From Holothuria scabra (taxonomy: Eukaryota; Echinodermata; Holothuroidea; Aspidochirotida; Holothuriidae): a stretch of 64,000 nucleotides of DNA. Made by a program: the position numbers and the translations under genes. Shown in pieces: positions 23,401 through 30,047 of the stretch. The stretch is taken from NCBI GenBank assembly GCA_037179385.1, contig CM074196.1:30401986-30465985 (forward strand). The letters run 5' to 3'. Within the stretch, counting starts at the first letter, position 1. Each line of letters opens with the position of its first letter. The notes beneath the pieces are model-generated. The model was not told the origin of the DNA and did no database searches. It worked only from the letters and a program-made list of their open reading frames with translations.

Positions 23401-26186
23401 ATATAATGTAATTTGTTGCGAAGGAACCGCCAAAATCCGAATTTCACGAATCTGAGGTTTTCTGTTTTATATAGTTATTTCAGTGGTACGAGATTTGCTG
23501 AAGTATGTTTCAGTAGAACAAAATAAAATTTACTAAGTAAGGTGCGTACCCTGTTAAAAATTGCTGAAAATTTACAGAACAAACAAAAAAGAGATACAAA
23601 AAGATTTCATTGACAACACTGTCTTTTGCTGTAATCTTTTGTGTTTCTTTATTTTTGTTCTGTAATTCTACAACATTCTCAAGTGTTTTTAACAGTGTTA
23701 CCTAGTGGGGGGGGGGAGGGGCAGGGAAAGGCCGTCTACCCCTCTTGAACTTATTTTTGGTATTTAGGGAGAGGGCAAAGGCCGTCCACCCCCTCTTGAA
23801 CTTATTTTTGTTATTTAGGGTTCTTTGATATCGACAGTGTTGTTTCCCAGTGCTGTGGTCGAGTCCAGAGAGTCCGAGTCACGAGTGCAATAATTTTCAA
23901 CTTTCAAGGATTCCTGAGCAACGGTGTAACGTTTTTTCTAATTATTTTTAAGTCAATTAGTTGGAGTAAAATTCAGTATTTCCAGTTTCGGTTTATTCAT
24001 AGGATTCTTGGAACAAATTTTTATTTATCTAACGTAATTAGGAATGAAAAACCAAGGTGTACTTTTTGTTGGGAAAATGACGAAACGATAGACCATTTGT
24101 TTTGGGGTGTAGGTATACTTCAAATTTTATTTTAGACACTGAGCAAGCTGTGATCGTGGGACAATTTTGTTTTACAAAACAAGATTTCTTTTTTGGATAC
24201 AAATTAGCCCTCAATCACCCGTACATTTTTTTGATATTCCATGCAAAATATTTTATCTTCAAAAAAATATTAGTTGAGATCCCCAGGGTAAATGAGTTCA
24301 TTTATAAGTTTAAGTTTGCTCTACAAGTAGAACAGTATTTGTATGGACACAAAGCTCGTCAGTTATTTTTTCTGAGTTGCTGAAAAATGCTTTCCATCGT
24401 AATAAATTCTTATTTGAGTAAATATGGTATTTTAAATCTTTCATATTCTGCGTCTCTTCAACTGCTATTTAATCTTATTTTCAATGAGTGGAAAACGCTA
24501 GTACTTAGTGAATCATTCCACGCGCGACAGGATCAAACATTCTGTGTAGCCTACGTATATTCAGTTTTTGTATATACCAGGCCCGTAGTCGGAGGGTGGG
24601 GGGGGGGGTCGAAGCGTTCGAACGACCCACCCCAACTTGAGGGAGTTCCATTTTTCCAGCCCTGTGTTTGCTGTCTGCTATAAAATATTTTTTATCTTGA
24701 CATGTACCAGATTACATGTATGATTTTTTTCTCAAAAAGTGGTGAACTGTGTGGAATTCCTGGGAAAAAGGGACTTCTGTTGTGTTTAAAAGTCCTCTAA
24801 AATGCTCCAGATTGCAGGAGATCTGCAGATTCCAAACTTTTCCAGTGAAGCATGCCCCGGACGCCTAGCAACTGCATGCTTATTTGGAAAAAGGTCCACA
24901 TCTTGGAAAAAAGACCCACCCCTCCAGATAGGCTGGCTACGGGCCATATACGGAAATGACAGTAAAGTGTATGTTATTATGAAAACTGAATATTGAATGT
25001 ATACGGCCAAGAAAGCTTAATATATTTTTGTTTGTTTGTCTTGTTTTTTCTTGCCTAGACAGTCAAGGAATTATATTTTAACAGTTACAGGTGTGAATCA
25101 TTTTTGCAAATTGTGACGACTTCGATAGCTACGTGCGTAGTTAAGATTTTTTGTAGATGATTTAACAAATGGTGTGTACCAGGTGATTGTATAGCTTCTA
25201 CTATACTAATCTTTGTGAGGGTGCTAATAAGTTTATTTTACAGTTATTTAAGTCGAAAGTTGTGATAAAATGTAAATAAATGATGTACCATGCAAATATC
25301 TGTATAAAATGTGACAAATCAGAATAAATTGGATAAAAAAACTTTCAAAGATTCGAGTCCGGACTTGAACTCGAGTCCCTGTACTTTCTCAATGGTGTAA
25401 AATCACCCTCTTGGGCCAAGTCCTTCTAATTGTGAAATCGCAAGTCAGAGTCGGGACTCGACTGCAGCCCTGCACGCTTAAAACACCGTGGTTAAATTTA
25501 ACCAGGATAGGTGTTCTGTTTACTCCAACACAATTCTGGTTAAATTTTTAATGCAATTCCTGGTTAAGCTAATACAATTTCTGGTTACTAAAACAACTAG
25601 GATTTGGGTAAGTTTAACCAGGATTTGCTTTACATTTAACCAGGATTGTATTGGAGTAAATAGAACGCCGATTCTGGTTAAATTTAACCTCGGTGTTTAA
25701 AGAGTGTGGTATTTTCCCTATATGGTTAGGGGAGGAAAAATTGCTTCAATTCTCATTAATTTGTTCTTATTTTTCTTTCAAGTACTTTTATTGTATTTCG
25801 GAACCTAAAATATCGCATATCAAATGAATCAAATGTATAACAAAGAGTTACACTTCATAAATTTCACAACTCGGTGAGAAAAAAAAATATTTTCACGTGA
25901 TTCTTAAGAGTATTCGTGGCTGCACTTATTTAAGTTAGGATGACTTAAGTCACCACTGGGCCTTTAAAAGTTTAAAAGAAGCCTACCTACCTTCACGTCT
26001 TTGATGTGGCGGGATATGGTGGCTTACTCTGCCGCTGGATCCGTTTTGACCTTTCGTCTCCTCCTGCATTTTCAATGTATTGATGGCGAAAATGAGGCAT
26101 AAGGCTAGAGTTATTACCAGCATGAATAAGCTTATCCTCCTAACTTGCCATGGAGCGGGGACCGTTGACGTCATAATGCGAGCCAT
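5341..26186 (-). CDS. Uronyl/heparan-sulfate 2-O-sulfotransferase-like gene (8 exons)
   Basis: Eight exons join at 26186-25991, 22914-22871, 19974-19855, 17229-17129, 13533-13401, 10106-10003, 8184-8024 and 5492-5341; all seven junctions keep phase, giving about 336 residues (human HS2ST1 has 356, UST 406). The order is that of a type II Golgi enzyme: short basic cytosolic tail, one membrane anchor, short stem, then the sulfotransferase domain. Visible motifs are PKTGCRTI (5'-phosphosulfate binding), GGHAAFVQF (the catalytic-His region, GHVSYLDF in HS2ST), VNVMREPLERLISHYYF (3'-phosphate binding) and a cysteine pair in CGTAPFC. Enzymes of this family move sulfate from PAPS to the 2-O of uronic acids in heparan or chondroitin/dermatan sulfate in the Golgi lumen. 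I cannot decide between HS2ST, UST and Pipe-like subfamilies. Every intron holds transposable elements. The exon chain is read from sequence; the substrate is inference. Confidence 0.9.
5825..6415. repeat. hAT-type non-autonomous element, right end preserved
   Basis: The right edge GTAGCTACGTCACTG is a degenerate inverse of the CAGTGGCGTAGCTAG terminus found elsewhere in the window. The inside matches 34,330-34,510 in the same orientation ('tcctgtaag' to 'ctgaagatcg') and the reverse complement of 12,420-12,560. I could not find a matching left terminus or target duplication, so the left limit is approximate. It lies in sulfotransferase intron 7. Confidence 0.5.
6975..7280 (+). mobile_element. 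TTAA-type MITE, family B copy 1
   Basis: Starts AAAAGGGCCAAACCTCTCAC and ends GGGCCTTTAAA. A close copy is at 57,421-57,713, with the same inner landmarks: 'ctcaattgg', 'tttgattgacagctaattc' and 'gcatgaacggtac'. More divergent copies are at 39,403-39,925 and 46,281-46,497 (reverse). The ends are short imperfect inverted repeats. Located in sulfotransferase intron 7. Confidence 0.7.
7540..7680. repeat. Dispersed SINE-like sequence
   Basis: Shares 'gggactctctctttc', 'gaggtgactttt' and 'ttttggcca' in order with 43,490-43,615, each ending shortly after a CTGCCCG motif. This looks like two copies of a short dispersed repeat, perhaps a SINE body. The ORF across it (7,342-7,674) has low-complexity proline runs and is not a gene. 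Confidence 0.35.
8024..8184 (-). CDS. Sulfotransferase exon 7
   Basis: Follows the acceptor 'ccctttgtgaag' and ends at the donor GTGAGT. It encodes ELSREAMLRAKINLNQYVVI, then GLKEELNTTVLILEKVFPNM, aligning with the 'WALERAKLNVNENFLLVGILEEL' region known from UST. The motif NTT is a possible N-glycosylation site. In phase 2 from exon 6 (AG+A gives Arg), out phase 1 into exon 8. Confidence 0.92.
8923..9480. mobile_element. Foldback MITE, family D
   Basis: Left end TTAAAAGAATAGTCC and right end GGACGATTCTTTTAA are inverse copies. Arms continue inward: GTTAAAGAGGAACATA faces TATGTTCCTCTTTAAC, and 'cccatgtttggttctcgagat' faces its inverse in the right arm. About 558 bp with arms near 190 bp. TTAA is present at both edges. 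The frames at 9,085-9,297 and 9,428-9,616 are incidental. It sits in sulfotransferase intron 6. Confidence 0.75.
10003..10106 (-). CDS. Sulfotransferase exon 6
   Basis: Acceptor 'acacctgcag' and donor GTATGT bracket 104 bases encoding TLDQCIRNIECKDAYYTPLL and then PTTVSLLCGTAPFC plus two bases. The pattern of an Asp/Glu-Cys near the start and a CG-x-x-x-x-C pair at the end matches the 'TFDECV ... FFCGH..EC' stretch of HS2ST/UST, where the cysteines are expected to form disulfides. Both phases agree with exons 5 and 7. Confidence 0.88.
10208..10293 (+). mobile_element. 60-bp poly(A)-tailed retro-insertion with 13-bp TSD
   Basis: Sixty bases (10,221-10,280) ending in AATAAAGCTTTCCTTC plus a run of 17 A are flanked by identical 13-mers ACTCCTAAAGGGA at 10,208-10,220 and 10,281-10,293. 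A polyadenylation signal, A tail and direct target duplication are the marks of target-primed reverse transcription. The body, about 43 bp, is only the 3' end of some transcript, either a severely 5'-truncated LINE/SINE or an mRNA 3' end. Confidence 0.85.
10851..12668. mobile_element. hAT-type non-autonomous element with 7/8 TSD
   Basis: Termini TAGGGCGTCGATTT and, inverted, CAGGGGCGTCGATTT face each other. The flanking octamers are CCTGGCGT (10,843-10,850) and CCTGGCGA (12,669-12,676), a 7/8 match of the 8-bp length usual for hAT. No transposase frame is seen. A second hAT-type element is nested at 11,991-12,593. Sulfotransferase intron 5. Confidence 0.7.
11991..12593. mobile_element. Nested hAT-type element with exact 8-bp TSD
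   Basis: Begins CAGTGGCATATCTAC and ends GTCTAGCTACGCCGCTG, flanked on both sides by TAGACACC (11,983-11,990 and 12,594-12,601). Its inside matches 31,220-31,800 in the same orientation ('gtagcaacaacgatctt', 'gcaaattcttcagtaat'). About 603 bp with no coding capacity. It is inserted inside the element spanning 10,851-12,668. Confidence 0.85.
12796..13360. mobile_element. Foldback MITE, family A copy 2
   Basis: Left TTAAGGTGTACCTCA and right CGAGGTACACTTTA are inverted. The arms match copy 1 (3,064-3,634), including CAGTCCAACTCTCATCTT and its inverse, and 'cattcctgagc'. The right end lies about 40 bp from sulfotransferase exon 5, on the donor side of the minus-strand gene. Confidence 0.78.
13401..13533 (-). 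CDS. Sulfotransferase exon 5 (3'-phosphate-binding motif)
   Basis: Acceptor 'ttcttttaatgctag' lies upstream and a GTAAAA donor downstream. It encodes DVPVRYVNVMREPLERLISH followed by YYFNQNGDSVNTDG and FHQQKSTKM. The run from VNVMREP to YYF is the strongly conserved family motif whose Arg and Ser bind the 3'-phosphate of PAPS. One base joins two from exon 4 to make Arg; the exon ends in phase 0. The donor is weaker than the other donors of this gene. Confidence 0.92.
13738..13855 (-). repeat. tRNA-derived SINE-like fragment
   Basis: The plus strand reads GGGGATAGAACCCTGAGCCT, the inverse of a B-box-like region, and continues toward a possible A-box inverse. The ORF predicted on the minus strand over it is incidental. 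Boundaries are approximate. Lies in sulfotransferase intron 4. Confidence 0.35.
14196..16232. mobile_element. hAT-type element with exact 8-bp TSD
   Basis: Begins CAGTGGCGTAGCTAGGATTT and ends AGTAGCTACGCCACTG. Identical octamers TTAACAGG lie at 14,188-14,195 and 16,233-16,240. Both ends carry runs of G or C just inside the terminus. It is about 2,037 bp without transposase-like frames, and a second pair of related termini lies inside at 14,440-15,466. Sulfotransferase intron 4. Confidence 0.85.
14440..15466. mobile_element. Inner hAT-like element
   Basis: Starts CAGTGGCGTAACCAGGATTT and ends near CGTACGCCACG, again with G/C runs inside each end. It contains two diverged copies of a segment with 'ttggcgcg', 'gagcgtag' and 'cagacccctcagatgg' (about 14,820-14,870 and 15,050-15,105), also present in reverse near 34,070-34,150. 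No clear target duplication was found, so the right limit is approximate. Confidence 0.5.
16606..16863 (-). mobile_element. TTAA-type MITE, family C copy
   Basis: TTAAAGTGCAGTCCCCCAAA at one end and CTGCCCTTTAAAC at the other are inverse copies. Landmarks 'ggacagtttactacact' and 'ttcacatttgaaaag' recur in the copies near 27,098, 27,857, 56,177 and 62,166. TTAA flanks both sides. No coding capacity. Sulfotransferase intron 4. Confidence 0.75.
17129..17229 (-). CDS. Sulfotransferase exon 4 (catalytic His region)
   Basis: Acceptor 'ttattttgccag' and donor GTAGGA flank 101 bases encoding DSILLNEEKIRSYVRAIQPP, then ALLGGHAAFVQFP plus two bases. GGHAAFVQF corresponds to the GHVSYLDF region of HS2ST, whose His is the catalytic base. 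Phase 0 in from exon 3 and phase 2 out to exon 5 both fit. A different frame of the same stretch looked plausible at first but disagrees in phase and lacks this motif. Confidence 0.88.
18150..18342. mobile_element. MITE with perfect 33-bp terminal inverted repeats
   Basis: Bases 18,150-18,182 are the exact reverse complement of 18,310-18,342. Each starts or ends with GTCACGTGAAAACAC and carries CTCTATAGACC. The left edge with its flank reads GTGACGTCACGTG, overlapping a CRE-like TGACGTCA and an E-box CACGTG. Flanking sequence on both sides belongs to a larger repeat also seen at about 50,560-50,790 ('cacgcccactgccgggcaa', 'gtcgtcagctgc'). Sulfotransferase intron 3. Confidence 0.8.
19340..19588. 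mobile_element. Nested-hairpin foldback element
   Basis: Outer arms: CTACAATCTTAGACAAAACT at the left and, inverted, AGTTTTGTCCAAGATTGTAG at the right. Inside lies a second, perfect pair: CCCCGTGCAACGTTGG (19,378-19,393) and CCAACGTTGCACGGGG (19,436-19,451). Two frames on opposite strands run across it but follow the palindrome and are not genes. Sulfotransferase intron 3. Confidence 0.65.
19855..19974 (-). CDS. Sulfotransferase exon 3 (PAPS 5'-phosphosulfate loop)
   Basis: Acceptor 'acttttcctttag' and a strong GTAAGT donor bound 120 bases, phase 0 to phase 0. It encodes NHIIFFNAIPKTGCRTIAKA, then AGMLQIKQEQDERKRIIILP. A hydrophobic beta strand followed by PKTGCRT is the classic 5'-PSB loop of sulfotransferases (PKTASTS in HS2ST, GKCGSRT in UST), with the Lys expected to contact PAPS. 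Confidence 0.92.
20203..20430 (-). repeat. tRNA-derived SINE copy
   Basis: Contains 'ttacggcgtagtttcgaacc', 'ggtttaagtcgggcc', 'ttaggctgagcaccaagca' and TGGAATAGAACTCCAGACCT (inverse B box). The same series occurs at 47,058-47,280 and partly at 48,545-48,635. On the minus strand the tRNA-like head precedes the body. Confidence 0.6.
20651..20759. mobile_element. Hairpin MITE with ~44-nt arms
   Basis: GGGGCCCATTCCACACAGAG opens the left arm, and its inverse closes the right arm at CTTTGTGGAACAGGCCCC. The arms also pair through TTACGCACAATCTTAAGTTT. Arms are about 44 nt with a loop near 21 nt. A transcript would form a long hairpin. Sulfotransferase intron 2. Confidence 0.75.
21417..22770. mobile_element. 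Element with GTAAATTTACAG inverted termini
   Basis: Left end TGTTAAAAAATTTCTCTGTA continues AATTTACA; the right end reads CTGTAAATTTACAGAAATTT to TTAACA, its inverse. Internal copies of TCTGTAAATTTACAGA (near 22,543, 22,670 and 22,733) show several nested units. It is AT-rich with no transposase frame. Shorter members of the family lie at 23,551-23,695 and 34,947-35,074. Limits are approximate. Sulfotransferase intron 2. Confidence 0.5.
22871..22914 (-). CDS. Sulfotransferase exon 2 (stem)
   Basis: A 44-base exon between a very good acceptor 'cttttctccccgaag' and a good donor GTAAGG. The two leading bases complete Gly with the last base of exon 1, then FEMETASGYPLSGT follows, ending in phase 0 to meet exon 3. 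It would be the stem between membrane anchor and catalytic domain. It is chosen on splice sites and phase because this region is not conserved. Confidence 0.7.
23551..23695. mobile_element. Foldback MITE related to 21,417-22,770
   Basis: CTGTTAAAAATTGCTG and the inverse CAAGTGTTTTTAACAG form the tips; ATTTACAGAACAAACAAAAA faces TTTTTGTTCTGTAAT further in. A related copy is at 34,947-35,074. Sulfotransferase intron 1. Confidence 0.65.
23930..24560 (+). mobile_element. Decayed LINE (non-LTR retrotransposon) 3' end
   Basis: The plus strand encodes FRFIHRILGTNFYL and then CTFCWENDETIDHLFWG, the zinc-knuckle-like end that follows the reverse transcriptase in many CR1/L2-like LINEs (finger Cys-x2-Cys, then His). 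A frameshift and stop follow near 24,125. The next frame continues with HAKYFIFKK and FKFALQVEQYLYGHKARQ, also typical of LINE C-termini. The element is 5'-truncated and dead. The exact clade is not determinable. Confidence 0.7.
24578..24945 (+). mobile_element. hAT-like MITE, CAGGCCCGTAG family
   Basis: Starts CAGGCCCGTAGTCGG with a G run and ends GGCTGGCTACGGGCC. A copy in opposite orientation lies at 38,513-38,904. Shared inner landmarks are 'gaacgaccca', 'tttttatcttgacat' and GCAGGAGATCTGCAGATT. The sequence ATATAC appears on both flanks, perhaps part of a target duplication. Opposing small frames over it are not genes. Sulfotransferase intron 1. Confidence 0.65.
25481..25699. mobile_element. 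Foldback MITE, GGTTAAATTTAACC type
   Basis: AAACACCGTGGTTAAATTTA at the left and AAATTTAACCTCGGTGTTT at the right are inverse. TTTACTCCAACACAATTCTG faces an imperfect inverse (ATTGTATTGGAGTAAATAG). The palindromic block GGTTAAATTTAACC occurs within each arm. Flanks read TTAA/TTTAAA. The 70-residue frame inside is a by-product. Sulfotransferase intron 1. Confidence 0.72.
25991..26186 (-). CDS. Sulfotransferase exon 1 (start, membrane anchor)
   Basis: ATG at 26,186-26,184 in a good context (CAACATGG) begins MARIMTSTVPAPWQVRRIS, followed by the hydrophobic segment LFMLVITLALCLIFAINTL and a polar stem. This is the plan of a Golgi type II enzyme: short basic tail, one anchor, lumenal stem. Donor GTAGGT at 25,990 leaves one base (G), which fits exon 2. 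A second donor 4 bases downstream is possible but does not fit the phase of exon 2. Confidence 0.85.
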
Positions 26187-27097
26187 GTTGTGAGGAGTGT
26201 TTGCAGTCAGACTGTCATGAAGAATTTGAATATAGTAACCATTTGACTATATCTATTCTTCAAATACATCTTTATTTAGAATGATCAGAAGATAAAAAAC
26301 ATCATTCGTTGCCTTCATATTTAGTAGGTTATGTTGAGCAACCTGCCACAAACAAGGCTGCAAATATCGCACTATTGTTTACGCGGAAATCAACTAAAAA
26401 GATAACTTTTTGGGCCATTTATTTTGGCGCAATTATCGACATTACGTCCACCGTATTTGACTTTATGCAGATTAATAAATCCGTGTGGAAGTGAAAATGG
26501 GCTGTTGTCAACGAAGGTATTGGAACTTCGAGACGAAAACGAGCAGACGAATTGGTATCCATGCACTGTGTAATACTGTACTTCAGTGAGTTCTTCCATG
26601 ACCTACCACGACATGAAGCTATACATCAGGAAGCCATCACATTTTAAAAGGAAGCTTCGGGCACAGACGACAAAACAAACGAGTGATAAGCAACCGTTTT
26701 GATAGAAAACAACTCAGACAAATTTCGACCTAAATTTGTGCTGGAATTGTTATCAGAACATCCTTCAGTCATTCGTGTCTGCATCATTAACACTGTTAAA
26801 GCCTTTCGATAAATGATCCAGGTAAATTAACCTAGGCTACAGTTCTTTCGGAGACGTCTATGAAGATTAATCCATAAGTGGTAAGCTTTGATCAGGTGAC
26901 AAAACGACAAAATAATTGACCGTCGTTCAGCTCACATGACCTAGTGAATAACAGACCTGCTTCGACAGCTTTAAGACATAACAGTTTGCAAATTTTGAAC
27001 TCTCTGCTTGTACTGTGTGGTAAACTTAGGCTACATTTAAAGCTTAAAACTATAGACTGAAATTGTTCAAGGGAAAATGCAGTCACTTGAAGTAATG
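26187..27097. promoter_or_regulatory. Region upstream of sulfotransferase ATG
   Basis: Expected to hold 5' UTR and possibly the promoter. An acceptor-like 'catgacag' about 30 bases upstream of the ATG would allow a separate 5' non-coding exon. No clear TATA or initiator can be named. The opposing frames at 26,309-26,599 look incidental. Confidence 0.25.
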
Positions 27098-27300
27098 AAG
27101 TAGGCTACACTGTCCTGTTCCATGATTGGCTCTTGGGAGTCATGTGACAGTACTTTTTCATCGCAAATGTGAAATTTGTCTGGAGTAACAGCTTGGTTTA
27201 CCTAGAAAATGCAATATTGAAGTCCTAAGTTATTACGAAAGATACTTTGAGGAAAAAGAAGAAAATTGAAAATTGTGAGATTATGATGTTGCTTTAACTG
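27098..27300 (+). mobile_element. Family C MITE, 5'-truncated copy
   Basis: Shares 'gattggctcttgggagtcat', 'caaatgtgaaattt' and 'gcttggtttacct' with the copy at 62,166-62,417 in the same orientation, and ends GTTGCTTTAAC. The terminal AAAGGGCAG is not intact on the left. Confidence 0.55.
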
Positions 27301-27856
27301 CTCTCGCAATCATTGAAGTCAGACAAAAAGTTCTTTCATCCACGTTCAAATTTGTGTACATGGGTATGCAAAATAAGGAGTGGCTCTATCATTCAATGTT
27401 TTTAGACAGCTCCTCGGGATTTTTTGTCTCGGTAACTTGACTTTGTGCATAATTTTGATCGTGAAAAAAATAATTATCACATGCATTGCAATGAGTGGTT
27501 TCTGAGTAGCGGGCTCAAAGTGTTGGACGAACGCGTTTGCTTCAGATGGGTTAACAGGTTAATGAAAAGTTTGAAAATTCGATGGGTCAGCAGTTTGTAT
27601 GAATATGCTCTGAGGAAAGCAGATTTTGAAATAAACACTGACAATACAATAAAATCTGTGTTGAATTTTGGGATGACGTCACAGATTACCCGTGTCATAA
27701 GTTCCATTGGTGAACCTATTCGATACACTGTCTACAATGTCACATAAGTGACAGCGCATCGAAAACGTTCCCTTTATCGACGGCGCATCCAGTCAGTTCA
27801 CAATGGAATTTAAATCAAAAGTAGTTTGTGACGTCTACCATAATTCGGCGTAGAGT

Positions 27857-28154
27857 TTAAAGGTCAAGAGCTACCCCCCCCCCCCCCAAAAAAAAAACTT
27901 AAAAAACTCATGTTGAAGCAACCGCTAACTCTCACAGTTTTCTTCTTATTTCCCTTCAGAGTATCATAGGTACTACATCCTATTTAATATTCCTAACTTC
28001 AATATTGCATTTTCAATGTAAAACATGCAGTTATTCATAGTAAATTGCACATTTTAAGAGAAAAATTGTTGTCACATGACTCTCAACAGCCAATCATAAA
28101 TCAGGACAGTCCACTACACTATTTTAAGTGGGGATTACTGCAACTGTCCTTTAA
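27857..28154 (-). mobile_element. TTAA-type MITE, family C copy
   Basis: Opens TTAAAGGTCAAGAGC and closes ACTGTCCTTTAA. A C run followed by A run at 27,872-27,896 replaces the usual CCCCAAA segment. Inside are 'gtcacatgactctcaacagc' and 'gacagtccactacact', the family C landmarks. Confidence 0.7.
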
Positions 28155-30039
28155 TGCACTTTCATGAGGCGACAGGTCATCTTTAAATATTGCCATATTG
28201 GCCTAATGCAGGATATGTTCAAAATGGTCTTTACAGCTGCTTGGCGCCAGTTTTAACTGTTTAACGACCACACGGAATACCCAGGGAGCTGGTCATGAAC
28301 CACTAACCGTACCGTACCCAATAGCCTACAGTTCAATAGGAAAAAGATAAGGCTCACCTTGCTAGAGCTGTAACATTTACTGGTGTCAACGGTGAGGTCT
28401 CTCCCGTTGGTGCATCTACTTATTTGTTGGTTTGAATTCTAAAGAGACGTTCAAAGCAAGACGTTCCTTTTTACACACATAGGAGAAAAGAACCGTCAAA
28501 TATTTCAAATACTTCAAACAATGTCTGAACTTTTACTTACAGGTCTGCAGGTAGTAAACCATTAATTCGAAGACATCTTCCTCAGAAGCTATTTTCCTCG
28601 CTACGAAAATAACACTACCTGACCATAGGCATGCCTGCAGTTGGGAATATTACTGAAAAGAGAGCGGCCCAGTTTGTTCTATATGCATGTGGCAGTCTTG
28701 GCATGCAACGCGAGGGAGGAGCGAGGAAGATCATCCCCTCCCAAATTTTGCAAAATCTGCAATGGAATATCTGACTGTGTTTTAAATTTCACAGGAAACG
28801 CTTAAACTTCTCGAATTCTAAAAAATCCCCACCAAAATAATATGAGAAAATATCAGTCAAGGGGACATTTTCATGAAAAAATAAAACTATCATATATTAA
28901 GTATTTATATAATTATAATTCGTGACACATTTGGGAATCTAATACAAAGCAATTGTTCCAGTAAATTTCCTAAAAAATAAAGAGTATCTTTTATCTATCA
29001 TAACATTTCATGGAAACTAAAAAAGTGTACAAAAATTGGGACACATTCGGGCAGTTTTTGAAAAAGAACATTGATTTCCCAACCTATCTTCATATTCATG
29101 CCAAAAAGAACCCTCGAAATGGTAAGGGAATATACAAATTCTTACAAAAATTGCCCGAAAAACAAAGGGATAACATAGTCAAAGTAAAATTTTCATGAAT
29201 AATTAAACGAATACAAAAATTTGCAATGCATCCGGGCAACTGTGGAAAAATTGGTTTTCCTCGGTTCCACTTTAAACTTTTGAACAAAACTTTGTTTACC
29301 CAAAATGTTAGAATAATCCAGCGAAAGTTATGGAATGTGTTCGTTGCCCGATTGCACGGACACACGGGGGGTGTAAAGCCTACAGTTATAGCAGTGTATC
29401 CAGTGGACTAAAAATTAAACGCCATTTTGTGACGTGCAATATTTCTTAATGGCATGCCCTCCTTTTATACCCCTCCCCCAGGACAGCTGATCGAGACGAT
29501 CGCTCGATTTTGTCCCTTCTTTACCTGAAATCACGCTACCCTTTGTACTTAATTGGGTCTTTTGATCCGTTTTCGAGTTTCGAATTGCCATTGACTTAAA
29601 GCATTCATACACACTCCCACTGGGAACGTTTCTACCCCCCCCCCCTTCCTGGATGTCATATCCCCCTTCAATACCGGCCACGAAGGGCTTGCTGGAGACA
29701 TAGTGTCGGTGACGTTTGTAGCTTTGTAAGACCTAGGAGGATAGTTCTTACATGGTAAGACCGGCCCTCTTTTAAAAGCATGTATTTCCCATCATACTGG
29801 TTTTATGGTTGGTATTATATCGATTGTATGAACCTGAGAGCTATAGGACGTGAACGTTTTGCATGGAACCGAATGGAAGTTTCGTAAAAACTAGAGATAT
29901 ATACAGTCCCCTAAGGTTTGATTTATATAACCTCTTCTGGCCTAATTAGATTAATTTGGTAAACAAAACAGTTAACATTGGGTGAGAAGTGACTCTTTAA
30001 CTTGTCTGAATTATTCCGAAAGTTTTCGGAAAACACTGA
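28155..30039. other. Intergenic sequence, possible 5' exon at 28,358-28,430
   Basis: On the minus strand a good donor follows CTCTAGCAAG (exon edge 28,358). The frame before it reads DAPTGETSPLTPVNVTALAR and is preceded by a stop. It lies 2.2 kb upstream of the sulfotransferase ATG and could be an untranslated first exon of that gene, or nothing. The remainder, including frames at 29,010-29,681, shows no recognisable protein. Confidence 0.25.
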
Positions 30040-30047
30040 ATATTAAG

